A stretch of DNA of 64,000 nt from Phycisphaerales bacterium (lineage in GTDB: Bacteria > Planctomycetota > Phycisphaerae > Phycisphaerales > SM1A02). A model generated the notes under the pieces. The model did no database searches. It was given only the letters and a program-made list of their open reading frames with translations, and was not told the DNA's origin. Every line of letters begins with the position of its first letter. The first letter of the stretch is position 1. Below are positions 16,546 to 25,524 of this stretch, piece after piece. A program made the position numbers and the translations under genes. The stretch covers positions 496,001 to 560,000 of the forward strand of contig JAQWNP010000006.1 in NCBI GenBank assembly GCA_029268515.1, written 5' to 3'.

Positions 16546-18843
16546 TCAGTTGCCATATTGAATCAGAATGTATGAAAAATCATCCGTATCAACTGTTCCG
16601 TTGCCATCGATGTCACCGCGGCAGTAATCCACTGAAGCACAGTTGTTAAAATTGATCAGAAAGATGGTGAAGTCCTGAAGACCTACAACCCCATCACAAT
16701 CCAAGTCGGCCGATCCAATTCCCGGCAATGGTGAGGCTTGGCCCACCAATCTAATGTCATCAATATTCCAGCCGCTGTACCGCCAGCCGCCATCAGTTGT
16801 CCCCATGACCCAGCGTATTTGTAGTGCACGTTGACCGTCTGCATATGCAGATATATCAACCTGCTGGTCAACCCACTGGCTATCCGTGATCTCTCCAGCA
16901 TTAGACCACACCGTATCCCATGAAGAGCCATTGGAGCTCACTTGAATCGAGGCGTGGTCATAGGTGGGTTGTTCAACATTGAGCCAGCGGGCAAAGCGAA
17001 GCTGGGTACCTATTGATGAACTACAGTCAATCGGATCAGTGGTGAGGTAGGACTCGGCAAGGTTGTTCGCATAGTCGCCATTGAGGTTGTAGCCCAACAC
17101 ATTGTTTCCAGTCGCGCCACTTGTTGGATCGGCGTTGCCATATTGGCCTCCGCCACCGGTTGGTACGCCGTAATCCCATTGGCCTCCTTCAAGCCAATTA
17201 GGATCTTCATCAAGTGTCTCAATGAAGAATGGGGCACCAACTCTGACTGAGTACGCTTGAGTAGGCCCAGCTTGCGGTGATACCACTTCAACACCGTTTT
17301 CAGTCTGTGCTGTGATGTAATATTCAATTGGTAGCCGGCACAACGATGCGTCAATAGTACATGTGTATTTTTCATCGCCAATTGATGTTGTTGGCCGTGG
17401 CGTGAATTGGCTGCCAACCTCTCTCGCCATCACCTTGATTGTGCTGGGATCAACACCTGATCCTGCACCAGATCGGACACCAAAGAGCAGATCGATATCC
17501 TCGCCCTCATTAATGAGTAACTGTTGCCCCTCAGGAAAGAGAATTTGTGCTGGCTCATTCGCAAATTCCATCATTTCTAGGACCGCTTGAAAGTTCTCTT
17601 CACCAGTTGGGATGATCTGATCCGCTCCAAGTAAAAAACCTGGTTGCGATGACGAGGGGCGTAGTTCGATGGTGTAGCCAAATATTCCCTGTGAGTAATG
17701 CCAATCCTCACAAGTTCCACTCGCCAAATAAATGAACGTGGACCCTGATCCATGTGGGTAACTCTCGCCATGAACGTCATAAATCGCTTGATTCATTCGG
17801 GCGCCAAGATCATTGATCACTTCGTAATCGGCTGGTAAGTCATTTGTATGACCCCATGGCTGCAGAATCAGTTGAGAGTAATTATGAAAGTCGATGTGGG
17901 CAACAATGTTGTCTCGTGACAAGACAAGATCTCGCATTGATGATGTCTCTGGTTCTGAGAATGGCCCCTCGCCAATATAGACATCACTATTCGAGTTTGT
18001 GCTTGTACTTTCGGGGCCGCCCCAATCAATGTCCCAGTTGCGATTGAGATCGACACCAAATGTTCCGTTCCCATTATTGCGCCTATTCTTCCGCCACAAT
18101 CGTTCTGTTGTGTGTGAGTAAACATAACCATCGGGATTAACGATGGGCACAATCACAACTTCGGTTGAATCGAGCAATAATGTAATCTGAGGGTCTGTTC
18201 CATAGCCAACCAAAAGTTGCTCTGCTATGTACATTGGCACCATCACACTGATCCACTCTCTTGCGTGCTGGCAGCCGTTAAGCAAGATTGCTGGTTTTTC
18301 TGTGCTTGAATCAGTGTTGATCACCAGCCCAACAATATCGCGATTTTCATGTGTGGATCCAAGAACGATCTTTTCAGAGATACCATCGTGTGCCGCAACA
18401 AGTGCGTCAATCTTTGTCACTACCTCATCGTATGTTCGATAGTCACTAAACCAATCCCCTACCCTTCGTGAATCTTGGCGGCTCTTTTCCTCGGCCAAAA
18501 TAAGCTTATGAACATCTCTTACTGTGATCTGGCATCGTAAACCTAGAGCCTCTGCTTGACGAAGCTGCGCATTGGTCACCAGCCAGACACCTCTACCCAA
18601 GCCTGGTCGGCAACCCCATGGCCTGGCGCCCAGCTCACTTATCATTTCAAAATCAGGGAGTGTGGGCACATCGATGACAGCCAACATTTGTGTGCCCGCC
18701 ACCGCTTGTTTTTGTAAACCCATACCACGTGGCGAATGAAGAGCATGTGCCTGTTGATTGAACAAGCTCACTAAGAGTGCTAAGACACCAACAAGCCCAA
18801 GTATTTGACTGTTGATATTCACTAAAACTGGAACCTTTGACAT
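16546..18843 (-). CDS. Secreted M14 zinc carboxypeptidase with dockerin-like tail
   Basis: About 765 residues from ATG 18843; the frame opens six bases earlier at TTG. A signal peptide covers roughly the first 33 residues. The M14 peptidase domain (about 128-420) has the zinc ligands in QHAREW (His193, Glu196) and HIDFHNY (His320). The substrate-binding VDLNRNWD and the catalytic general base in YTIELRP (Glu393) are also present. Next come a bacterial Ig-like part and a lectin/jelly-roll-like beta domain near residues 545-690. The last 60 residues form two calcium-binding dockerin-type repeats, DLDCDGVVGLQDF and DIDGNGTVDTDDF. It probably digests peptides outside the cell or in the periplasm; full catalytic residues suggest activity. 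The dockerin-like end is a common trait of secreted Phycisphaerae proteins. Confidence 0.9.
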   Translation of the reverse strand: MSKVPVLVNINSQILGLVGVLALLVSLFNQQAHALHSPRGMGLQKQAVAGTQMLAVIDVPTLPDFEMISELGARPWGCRPGLGRGVWLVTNAQLRQAEALGLRCQITVRDVHKLILAEEKSRQDSRRVGDWFSDYRTYDEVVTKIDALVAAHDGISEKIVLGSTHENRDIVGLVINTDSSTEKPAILLNGCQHAREWISVMVPMYIAEQLLVGYGTDPQITLLLDSTEVVIVPIVNPDGYVYSHTTERLWRKNRRNNGNGTFGVDLNRNWDIDWGGPESTSTNSNSDVYIGEGPFSEPETSSMRDLVLSRDNIVAHIDFHNYSQLILQPWGHTNDLPADYEVINDLGARMNQAIYDVHGESYPHGSGSTFIYLASGTCEDWHYSQGIFGYTIELRPSSSQPGFLLGADQIIPTGEENFQAVLEMMEFANEPAQILFPEGQQLLINEGEDIDLLFGVRSGAGSGVDPSTIKVMAREVGSQFTPRPTTSIGDEKYTCTIDASLCRLPIEYYITAQTENGVEVVSPQAGPTQAYSVRVGAPFFIETLDEDPNWLEGGQWDYGVPTGGGGQYGNADPTSGATGNNVLGYNLNGDYANNLAESYLTTDPIDCSSSIGTQLRFARWLNVEQPTYDHASIQVSSNGSSWDTVWSNAGEITDSQWVDQQVDISAYADGQRALQIRWVMGTTDGGWRYSGWNIDDIRLVGQASPLPGIGSADLDCDGVVGLQDFTIFLINFNNCASVDYCRGDIDGNGTVDTDDFSYILIQYGN

Positions 18844-18984
18844 CTTCAAAAATCTCTCCCAAATGCTCTTTGATTGTGTTTTTAGAGCCCATTTATACTA
18901 CATCGCCTATGGATTTTTCCAAGGTTAACATGATGAGGTATGTGTTCATTTGACCTTAGGTGGCTTTAGAGTCATCCTGCTCCC

Positions 18985-19944
18985 ATGAATATTGGCCCAA
19001 AAAAACAGATTCTCATTTTTGTTTGTGCGACAACCTTGATGTGGCTGATGGTTGGTTGCCACTCTGGCCAACAGACCACAACCCCTCCTCGCCAAGTTGC
19101 CGTAAAAGATGCTCAGTCAATCATCCGCGTCTTTGAAGGAATCAATTCCAAACAAATTACGTGGCAAACGCTCCTTAGTGAACTGATCTTTGCTGACATC
19201 ATTATTGTTGGTGAGATGCATGATGATGCTGTTGGGCATGCTATTGAGCTTTTGCTTGTTACAGATGTAACCAAAAACTGGCCTGGAACTGTGTTGTGTC
19301 TTGAGATGTTAGAAAGAGATGAGCAACCACTTGTTGATGATTATCAAGATGGTTTTATAGACGCTGAGACTTTTCAAAGCGCAACCAAATCTACTGACTG
19401 GGCCGGCGATGGATCGTTTGATATGTGGTATCAACCATTGATTGATGTCACTAATCAAAATAAGGGATCTGTTATTGCGGCCAATGCGCCCCGCCGATAT
19501 GTGAAGGTGGCGAGACGTGATGGGTATGAGGTCCTTGAAGCACTTCCGAAACCACGCCGAGACTTTATTGCAGTGCCCTTAGGCCCGGTAGACAAGGCTT
19601 ACTTCGAACGTTTCACCGAAGTGATGGGCGGACATGGTGAAAATGCTCCAGATCCTCAAGTCATAGAAGATGTCTTTCGTGCACAACGAGTTTGGGATGA
19701 AACCATGGCCCACTCAATTGTGATGGCTTCAGAAAATGGCGCCCAAAAAGTGATTCACATTGTTGGGCAATTTCACAGTGACTTTGATGGTGGTCTTGTT
19801 GATGCCATCGAAACGATGGCCCCAGATGTTAGTGTGGTTGTGATTAGTCTCCAGCCAACAAATCATCTTGTGTTACATGAAGATGATGTTGGTCGAGCAG
19901 ACTTTGTTATTTACACAGCACCGGCCGACAATCCTTCGCCATAG
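18985..19944 (+). CDS. ChaN-family (Tiki superfamily) lipoprotein
   Basis: 319 residues. A lipoprotein signal peptide ends in LMVGC with Cys25. The domain matches the haem-binding uptake/ChaN family: GEMHDDAVGHAIELLL near residue 74, then LCLEMLERDEQP, IAANAPRRYV near 170, and late HIVGQFHSDFDGG. The His and Glu residues in the first and last of these motifs are those that ligand metal or haem in the Tiki/ChaN fold. In some bacteria ChaN takes part in iron-haem uptake, while other members are metal-dependent proteases; which applies here is unknown. No iron-uptake genes adjoin it. It stands alone, divergent from the M14 peptidase gene and convergent with the Sua5 gene six bases after its stop. 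Confidence 0.82.
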   Translation: MNIGPKKQILIFVCATTLMWLMVGCHSGQQTTTPPRQVAVKDAQSIIRVFEGINSKQITWQTLLSELIFADIIIVGEMHDDAVGHAIELLLVTDVTKNWPGTVLCLEMLERDEQPLVDDYQDGFIDAETFQSATKSTDWAGDGSFDMWYQPLIDVTNQNKGSVIAANAPRRYVKVARRDGYEVLEALPKPRRDFIAVPLGPVDKAYFERFTEVMGGHGENAPDPQVIEDVFRAQRVWDETMAHSIVMASENGAQKVIHIVGQFHSDFDGGLVDAIETMAPDVSVVVISLQPTNHLVLHEDDVGRADFVIYTAPADNPSP

Positions 19945-19950
19945 ATCTGT

Positions 19951-20928
19951 TTAGTCTGAAGCTCGTGACAGCCGATCATGGATTGCATCCCATTGTTCGC
20001 CTGTCGGTGGCGCCACGACCACAATTCCATCACTTGCTTCGCCAAGTCTTAGTTGCTCGTAAAGTACTTTTCCATATTCAGCCGGCAAGGTTGGCATCAC
20101 CACTTCTAGATGCGGCGAAGGAACACTGTTTTTACGAAACACCAAAACGCTCATACGATCATTCGTTTGACTGAGCGCCTCATCAAGATGGTCTGCATGC
20201 ACGATGCGAAGTGGAACGCAAGGTGCATAGTGTTTTGCACTTGTGCCAGGACTGGCATTTTGTGTAATGGCATGGCTTACACAAACACGACCCACCACCA
20301 TCTCTATATCTGATGCAAGAATAGACCCTTGCCGAAGAATATTAATTGGCTCCCCTATTGGGCCTGAAACATCAACCACAGTTGATTCGATACCAACATC
20401 GGTTGCCCCGCCATCCAGTATTAACAGTGATGCCTCTGAAAAATCATCGGCGACATGTTGAGCTGTTGTTGCCGAAATATGTCCAGATCGATTTGCCGAG
20501 GGCGCTGCCAGCGGCTCGCCCACTGCTGATAACAATGCTTGTGCTACCGGATGAGAGGGTGCTCGCAGAGCAACGGTGTCTCTACCTCCTGTTACAAGAG
20601 GCGGCACGCGCCGATCACGTTTTGTCACGATGGTGAGTGGACCTGGCCAGAATCGCGCCGCCAGTGCCTCGCACCGCGCATCCCAACCCGCTGCAATATT
20701 GGGCGCCTCTCGGCTTGATGCCACATGCACAATCATTGGGTTTGATGAGGGCCGCCCTTTGATAGCAAAAATGTTCGCTACCGCTGTCTCATTAAACGCG
20801 CACGCACCAAGCCCATAAACAGTCTCTGTCGGAAATGCGACAAGCCCACCCTCCTTGAGCTGATGGGCTGCTTTTGTGACTGCCTCGCTTGTTGGCTTAT
20901 TGACGATTGAGGCCAATGGTCTTGCCAC
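19951..20928 (-). CDS. sua5: Threonylcarbamoyl-AMP synthase, Sua5 type
   Basis: Makes threonylcarbamoyl-AMP from threonine, bicarbonate and ATP, the first step of the universal t6A37 tRNA modification. The YrdC domain covers the first two thirds, with GGLVAFPTETVYGLGA and the ATP/RNA-binding FAIKGRPSSNPMIVHV. The loop APSANRSGHISATTAQHV and GIESTVVDV are also typical. A further C-terminal Sua5 domain of about 110 residues begins after the linker NASPGTSAKHYAP, so this is the long Sua5 form rather than TsaC. The start is uncertain: the frame opens at TTG 20964, with GTG 20928 and TTG 20916 also possible; all lack a strong ribosome binding site. All three overlap the 3' end of the TolC-like gene, so the pair is probably translationally coupled. 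Confidence 0.88.
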   Translation of the reverse strand: MARPLASIVNKPTSEAVTKAAHQLKEGGLVAFPTETVYGLGACAFNETAVANIFAIKGRPSSNPMIVHVASSREAPNIAAGWDARCEALAARFWPGPLTIVTKRDRRVPPLVTGGRDTVALRAPSHPVAQALLSAVGEPLAAPSANRSGHISATTAQHVADDFSEASLLILDGGATDVGIESTVVDVSGPIGEPINILRQGSILASDIEMVVGRVCVSHAITQNASPGTSAKHYAPCVPLRIVHADHLDEALSQTNDRMSVLVFRKNSVPSPHLEVVMPTLPAEYGKVLYEQLRLGEASDGIVVVAPPTGEQWDAIHDRLSRASD

Positions 20929-22909
20929 CCGTGATAATCTCGGGGGATGCTTGCTCAATAGCAATACGGTTCATCGACAGTGTGATACCCATTGCCTGAT
21001 AGAGTTGAGCGAGTGATTGGTAAAAACCAGTTAGTGCTTGGTATTCCTGGGCCTGAGCACTAGCTAACGCACTTTGCTTTTGATACTTCAGATTTAGAAA
21101 TGTTGGAGTCAAAGATTCTAGTGTTTGCTGCAAGACATCCAATGCGCGGAGGCTTTCAGCAGCGGCGATACGAAGCTCTCTTGTGGCACCAATCAACTGG
21201 TATGAAGCCACTACATTTCTCAACTGCGTCTTAACCTCAAGGGCCGCTTGAAGAATGGTGTTTTTATAGGCGAGAATTGAACTAGCGCGGTTGAGTCGTG
21301 ATTGATAGTACTCGGCCTCGGCAGCTCGGTTACCTATTGGTTGCTGATACGCCAAACCAATAATGAAGTTAATACCGTTGCCACTAGAGACTGTCTCATA
21401 AGCATCACTGACATCTTTGCCAAGCCCATAAAAGACCATCTGGTAGTTGAGATCCAGTTCTGGCAGCACATTATTCTTGGCAACGAGCTCTTGGGCCGCT
21501 CGAGAGTCAATCGATAGGAGTGACTGGCGGATATCCGGGCGGTTTGCGACCGCTAAGAACAGTGCATCTTGAAGGCTGTACTCGATAGGTGATGGGTTGA
21601 GATCCTCTAATGGAAAAAGAAGCGTATCTGATTGGATTGGATACTCAGGATTATTGATAAGTACTTTTAGTGCATCTGACTTTTGCCGAAGTTCATTGCG
21701 GATGCTAATCATGCTGGTGCGACGATCTTGTAATGTTGCCACACCATCGGCGTAAGATGCATCATCGACATCAAAGCCTCTCCGTCGCTCTAGAATGTCT
21801 TTTACCTCAACGCCGACGTCAATCAACCATTGTTGAATTGAAAGGTTTTGCCAGGAATTCACAAGATCCCAATAAGCAAGCTCAGTCTGAACGATTGTTG
21901 ATTGCAGGCCACTACGCAGATCCTCTACAGATGATCTTTGTATATTCCGTGCGATCCGAATCTGGGCGGTATTGACCTTTTCTCCAAACCCTTGAAGCAA
22001 TGGTTGGTCCCACGCAAAGTTAATGGTGGAAAAATAGGCTGGGTTTGGACTTAACACTTCGTCTGCAGGCAAATTCCTGTTATCCGATTCCCATAAACTA
22101 TTGCTTACTTGAAGTGACCCACCTGTAATGAGTTGTTTACTGAGCCCAACTTGTGCCTCGTATTGACGAGTTCGGAGCATATTGTCGTCGTATTCAAAAT
22201 CTTGACTTGGGTTCCCGCCGCCACCTCCTGGATTAGGGAACAAAATAACCTGCTGGGGTTGATTGACGATGCTTGCTTGTCCGGACGCCAGAAAGACGAC
22301 GTCGAAAGCCGCTTCCGCAACAATGACATCTTGCTGATTGATGGCTGGTTGCAACTGGGCGATTTTGAGATCTAGGTTATGTCGCAACGCAGACTCAATT
22401 ACTGAGTCCAAATTAATAACAATTTGTTGCTGAGCTTCGCCCATCAGATTGGGGCCAACTGCGGTTTGTGTGATTGGGCCAGCTTTTCTGGGTCCCATCT
22501 CTGATAGCACGGCCATTCGATTCTTCAGTGCGTCGGCAATCTCAGTAGGTGGCTGTGTGGTGATCACAAGACCGTCTTGAGGATTAACGCTCAGCAACTC
22601 TTGGCTAATCGCGTCACTGACAGATCGCTGAAGGATCCCCGCTGCTCCATAATCCGCAAAAGGAGAATTACAGCCAGGGAGACTGACGTTCACAGCAACA
22701 CAAATCGTGGTGCCCAAGAATAGCCGCCAGGTCCGCTTCAAACGGGAATGTATAAATAGGTGCCTCACAACCTCCCAGACTATCAGCCCAGCCCATTGAG
22801 GCCAAACATGGGGGCCATAGTTGATGCTCAGCGCCTCGTTCGATAGGCTGCAGGTGGTCAGCACTGGACGCTGACTGAAATGGTTGGCATTCTTGTGCTG
22901 ATCAGACAC
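20897..22909 (-). CDS. TolC-family outer membrane efflux lipoprotein
   Basis: An outer membrane channel-tunnel protein of up to 670 residues. A hydrophobic signal segment ends in SLPGC (Cys80 counting from the GTG at 22909), a good lipobox. The mature protein contains two long OEP repeats rich in helix. The first begins around VIESALRHNLDLKIAQLQPAINQQDVIVAEA and the second around LQDALFLAVANRPDIRQSLLSI, both recognisable TolC family openings. GTG 22909 would give a long leader before the signal; GTG 22768 would give a normal 33-residue leader but its GGGAGG is only two bases away, so the start is unresolved. No inner-membrane pump or adaptor gene adjoins it, so its partner is elsewhere. It overlaps the downstream Sua5 gene. 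Confidence 0.85.
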   Translation of the reverse strand: MSDQHKNANHFSQRPVLTTCSLSNEALSINYGPHVWPQWAGLIVWEVVRHLFIHSRLKRTWRLFLGTTICVAVNVSLPGCNSPFADYGAAGILQRSVSDAISQELLSVNPQDGLVITTQPPTEIADALKNRMAVLSEMGPRKAGPITQTAVGPNLMGEAQQQIVINLDSVIESALRHNLDLKIAQLQPAINQQDVIVAEAAFDVVFLASGQASIVNQPQQVILFPNPGGGGGNPSQDFEYDDNMLRTRQYEAQVGLSKQLITGGSLQVSNSLWESDNRNLPADEVLSPNPAYFSTINFAWDQPLLQGFGEKVNTAQIRIARNIQRSSVEDLRSGLQSTIVQTELAYWDLVNSWQNLSIQQWLIDVGVEVKDILERRRGFDVDDASYADGVATLQDRRTSMISIRNELRQKSDALKVLINNPEYPIQSDTLLFPLEDLNPSPIEYSLQDALFLAVANRPDIRQSLLSIDSRAAQELVAKNNVLPELDLNYQMVFYGLGKDVSDAYETVSSGNGINFIIGLAYQQPIGNRAAEAEYYQSRLNRASSILAYKNTILQAALEVKTQLRNVVASYQLIGATRELRIAAAESLRALDVLQQTLESLTPTFLNLKYQKQSALASAQAQEYQALTGFYQSLAQLYQAMGITLSMNRIAIEQASPEIITGGKTIGLNRQ

Positions 22910-23083
22910 ACTAAGGACGCAGTAGCTGCTTGTGAGGCATGAGTTCTAAGAGAATCGACTGGTTTGGAAGACTGCTGGGCAACATTGCCGATACCTCTAG
23001 AGAGGTAGTCATCAGCAGCTTCTAGAGCCTGGCCTTGGATTTGAGCCAAACCCTGCAAAAGACACGACACGGAGGTCGTCACC

Positions 23084-24484
23084 ATGAAAAAACGCACCCA
23101 ACGAGTTCACCACACCTTTGTCGCAGCTCTCATGACGAGCCTTGCTTGTGGGCTGGCCATCAGTAGCCCTGCTGCGAGCCAAACTACTTCTGCTTCTGCG
23201 GACGGATCTCCCTATGTCGCCGTGATATCGACAGATGGGGCCTACTTGCGAAGCGGTGCCGCTAAGACCTACTACCCGATGGTTCAATTCCAGAGAGGCG
23301 ATCTTGTAGAGGTGGTTGGTGAGAAAAATCGATGGGGCCGCATCCGGGTTGATGGCCCAGCTCTTTCTCAAGCACAGGGATTTATTATTTATCCAACGAC
23401 CGAGTCTGGGCACCTTCGTGTTGCTAGCGATGGCAGCTCGGCTGTTACGCTTGGTCAACTTCCTGTTTATGCCCGTAATCTAAACACAAACGATCCATCA
23501 CTCTGTTGGAAACGAATCTGCAATATTGCTCCAAATCAGACTATTGAAATTATTGAAACAACCACAGTTGATGGTGGTGGTGGTGCACCGGACCAAGTAG
23601 CCCACCGCATTCGACTACCAAAACAAGCTGAAGCATGGGTCAGTATGGCTTTCATTAGTCCAGCGAATGAGGCTGAGGTTGCCATCTGGCGCGCAAGCCT
23701 CACTGCTCCATCCCCCCCAGCTAAAGCCAACATCAATCCAGAAAAGCAACGTGTAGCTGAGTCCACTAAATCGAAAGAGAAGCAGTACACCCCCACTCAT
23801 TCCGCACTATCAACTCAAGCATCGAATCCACGAGCCACTAAGCCTGAAACACCAGGTTCAGAGGTGATCGCCGCCCCAGCGGTTGCAAACTTGCCAACAC
23901 CAACACCAGTCGTTGAGATGGCACCTGTTGTCATACCTGCACCAAAGGCAACCCCTGCAGCCAAAGAGCTTGCTTCACTCGAAGACCGCTATAGAAAACT
24001 ACGCAACAATCCCACTGCTACAAAAGAGCTTGTGCCCCTGAGAAACCTATATGGTCAGTTTGTGACTGAGTATCCAGATTCTCCCGAAGCTCAGTATGCC
24101 GCCCTCAGAATCGAGCAATTGGGTATCTGGAGCGACCTCCAACAAAGACAATTAGCCATCACTGCGCTTCGAAGCTCGGCAAATACCGCCGCTGAGCATA
24201 ATTCGTCTATTCGTCTAGCCTTGGCTAATGGTGGAGATTACGTGGCTGTTGGACGGCTCGAGGTCTCAACGATCTTCGATGGCGATCAATTACCGCAGCT
24301 TTACCGCCTTCAAGACCCTGGAACTGGCCGAACACTGGCTTATATCGTCCCAAATGACGATGTGGGCCTGATCATGATGCTGGGCCAGCTCATCGGTATC
24401 AATGGCAGTAAAACGTATGATTCTGGCCTCAGGCTCGAGATCATAGAACCCATGCGAATCGATGTTTTGGCTCCACAACAGTAG
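23084..24484 (+). CDS. Exported protein with SH3b domain
   Basis: 466 residues, starting at ATG 23084 with GGAGG eight bases upstream. A cleavable signal peptide is likely (basic KKRTQRVHH, hydrophobic core, then ISSPAASQ). A bacterial SH3 domain lies near residues 43-90 (GAYLRSGAAKTYYPMVQFQRGDLVEVVG), and a second, weaker SH3-like part near 105-190 ends in AEAWVSMAFI. A Pro/Ala/Thr-rich linker follows to about 290. A helical region after it contains LRNLYGQFVTEYPDSPEAQYAALRIEQL-like TPR character, shown only in part here. SH3b domains often bind cell wall or envelope ligands; no enzyme motif is seen. Divergent from the TolC-like gene, with 174 bp between them likely holding both promoters. 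Confidence 0.72.
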   Translation: MKKRTQRVHHTFVAALMTSLACGLAISSPAASQTTSASADGSPYVAVISTDGAYLRSGAAKTYYPMVQFQRGDLVEVVGEKNRWGRIRVDGPALSQAQGFIIYPTTESGHLRVASDGSSAVTLGQLPVYARNLNTNDPSLCWKRICNIAPNQTIEIIETTTVDGGGGAPDQVAHRIRLPKQAEAWVSMAFISPANEAEVAIWRASLTAPSPPAKANINPEKQRVAESTKSKEKQYTPTHSALSTQASNPRATKPETPGSEVIAAPAVANLPTPTPVVEMAPVVIPAPKATPAAKELASLEDRYRKLRNNPTATKELVPLRNLYGQFVTEYPDSPEAQYAALRIEQLGIWSDLQQRQLAITALRSSANTAAEHNSSIRLALANGGDYVAVGRLEVSTIFDGDQLPQLYRLQDPGTGRTLAYIVPNDDVGLIMMLGQLIGINGSKTYDSGLRLEIIEPMRIDVLAPQQ

Positions 24485-24538
24485 TCGATACGATCCCACC
24501 ACAATGCACGATCCGCCCGCTATATTAGTGGACTGTCT

Positions 24539-24611
24539 GGGGCGTTAGCTCAATTGGGAGAGCGCCGCCTTTGCAAGGCGGAGGTTATCGGTTCGAGCCC
24601 GATACGCTCCA
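24539..24611 (+). tRNA. tRNA-Ala (anticodon UGC)
   Basis: The 73-nt cloverleaf folds fully: acceptor stem GGGGCGT/ACGCTCC, D stem GCTC/GAGC, anticodon stem CCGCC/GGCGG with loop TTTGCAA, five-base variable loop, and T stem ATCGG/CCGAT with TTCGAGC loop. The anticodon TGC reads Ala codons. The acceptor stem has the G3-U70 wobble pair, the identity element for alanyl-tRNA synthetase. The discriminator base is A, and CCA is not encoded. A TATATT at 24521-24526 could be its -10 box, but no clear -35 was found. Confidence 0.97.
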
Positions 24612-24673
24612 TTAACCCAGACAGCTGCGATTCAATGTGTAATCCCTGTCGTTGTCAGGAACACTTGTCAGCG

Positions 24674-25468
24674 ATGTTTGATCCCATACTCTTATTCACA
24701 TTGATTCTACTTCTGGGGCTCATTATCCCTTTGGGCCCGCCACCCATTGGCAAGGCGCTCCCTGTTTTAATGTATCACCAGGTGCGGCCAGAGCCCTCTA
24801 GTGATCTTGCTGTCTCACCTGCAACATTCGAACACCAATTAGAACAGCTGCGCCAAAAAGGTTATGAGGGAATCTCTTTCAATGATCTTGCTGAGCATAT
24901 TGATCGAAAGAAGCCACTACCGCGCCGCCCTGTCATCCTCACCTTTGATGATGGCTATGCAGATCTCGAGACACACGCACTACCCTTATTAAAGTCATAC
25001 AACATGCCAAGCACCGTCTTTTTGCCGGTTGCGATGATTGGCGCTCAAAATTCTTGGGATGGTGGCACTGACCAGTTGTTGGACTACGACGCCTTATTTA
25101 GGCTTGCGGAACATCGTGTTGAATATGGCCTACATACGCTTAGGCACACCAATCTGCGCCACGTGAGTGATCAAGAGTTGTTTGACGACCTCACTGGATG
25201 TGTTCAAGAGCTCAATGAAAACCAATTGCCCCATCTACCAATACTCGCATATCCATATGGCGCATTTCACCGTCACGATGCTGCGAAGCGTCGAGCAATG
25301 CGACGTGTGCTTGAAAACGCTGGAATTAAGTTCGCTGTTCGAATTGGGTCACGGATTAACCGCATCCCACTACTAAAACCTTTTGAGGTAACACGCATTA
25401 ATGTCAACAATACTGATGTTGACTGGCGTTTTGCCTTGAAACTTCGTCGCGGGCGACTTCGCTTGTGA
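24674..25468 (+). CDS. Polysaccharide deacetylase (NodB/CE4 family)
   Basis: About 264 residues from ATG 24674; the frame opens inside the tRNA gene, so upstream starts are rejected. One N-terminal TM or signal anchor (about 4-23) is followed by PVLMYHQV. The NodB domain has TFDDGYAD with Asp92 and Asp93, and metal-binding histidines in GLHTLRHTNL (His154, His158). ILAYPYGAF supplies the conserved arm near residue 205. GLHTLRH replaces the usual SHTxxH spacing with Leu at one position, but the metal ligands stay in place. The enzyme probably removes N-acetyl groups from a surface glycan in the periplasm. A glycosyltransferase gene follows 56 bp later on the same strand and likely acts on the same polysaccharide. 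Confidence 0.87.
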   Translation: MFDPILLFTLILLLGLIIPLGPPPIGKALPVLMYHQVRPEPSSDLAVSPATFEHQLEQLRQKGYEGISFNDLAEHIDRKKPLPRRPVILTFDDGYADLETHALPLLKSYNMPSTVFLPVAMIGAQNSWDGGTDQLLDYDALFRLAEHRVEYGLHTLRHTNLRHVSDQELFDDLTGCVQELNENQLPHLPILAYPYGAFHRHDAAKRRAMRRVLENAGIKFAVRIGSRINRIPLLKPFEVTRINVNNTDVDWRFALKLRRGRLRL

Positions 25469-25524
25469 TCACAAGGGGCCCTTGAGCATTTGGGCATTTG
25501 TTGCCGCAGCTTATCAGTTTCAAT

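Noticed and set aside
24539-25468. tRNA-Ala as the attachment site of an integrated element
   Set aside because: No integrase, no duplicated tRNA 3' end and no phage-like genes follow; the downstream genes look like ordinary surface-glycan genes.
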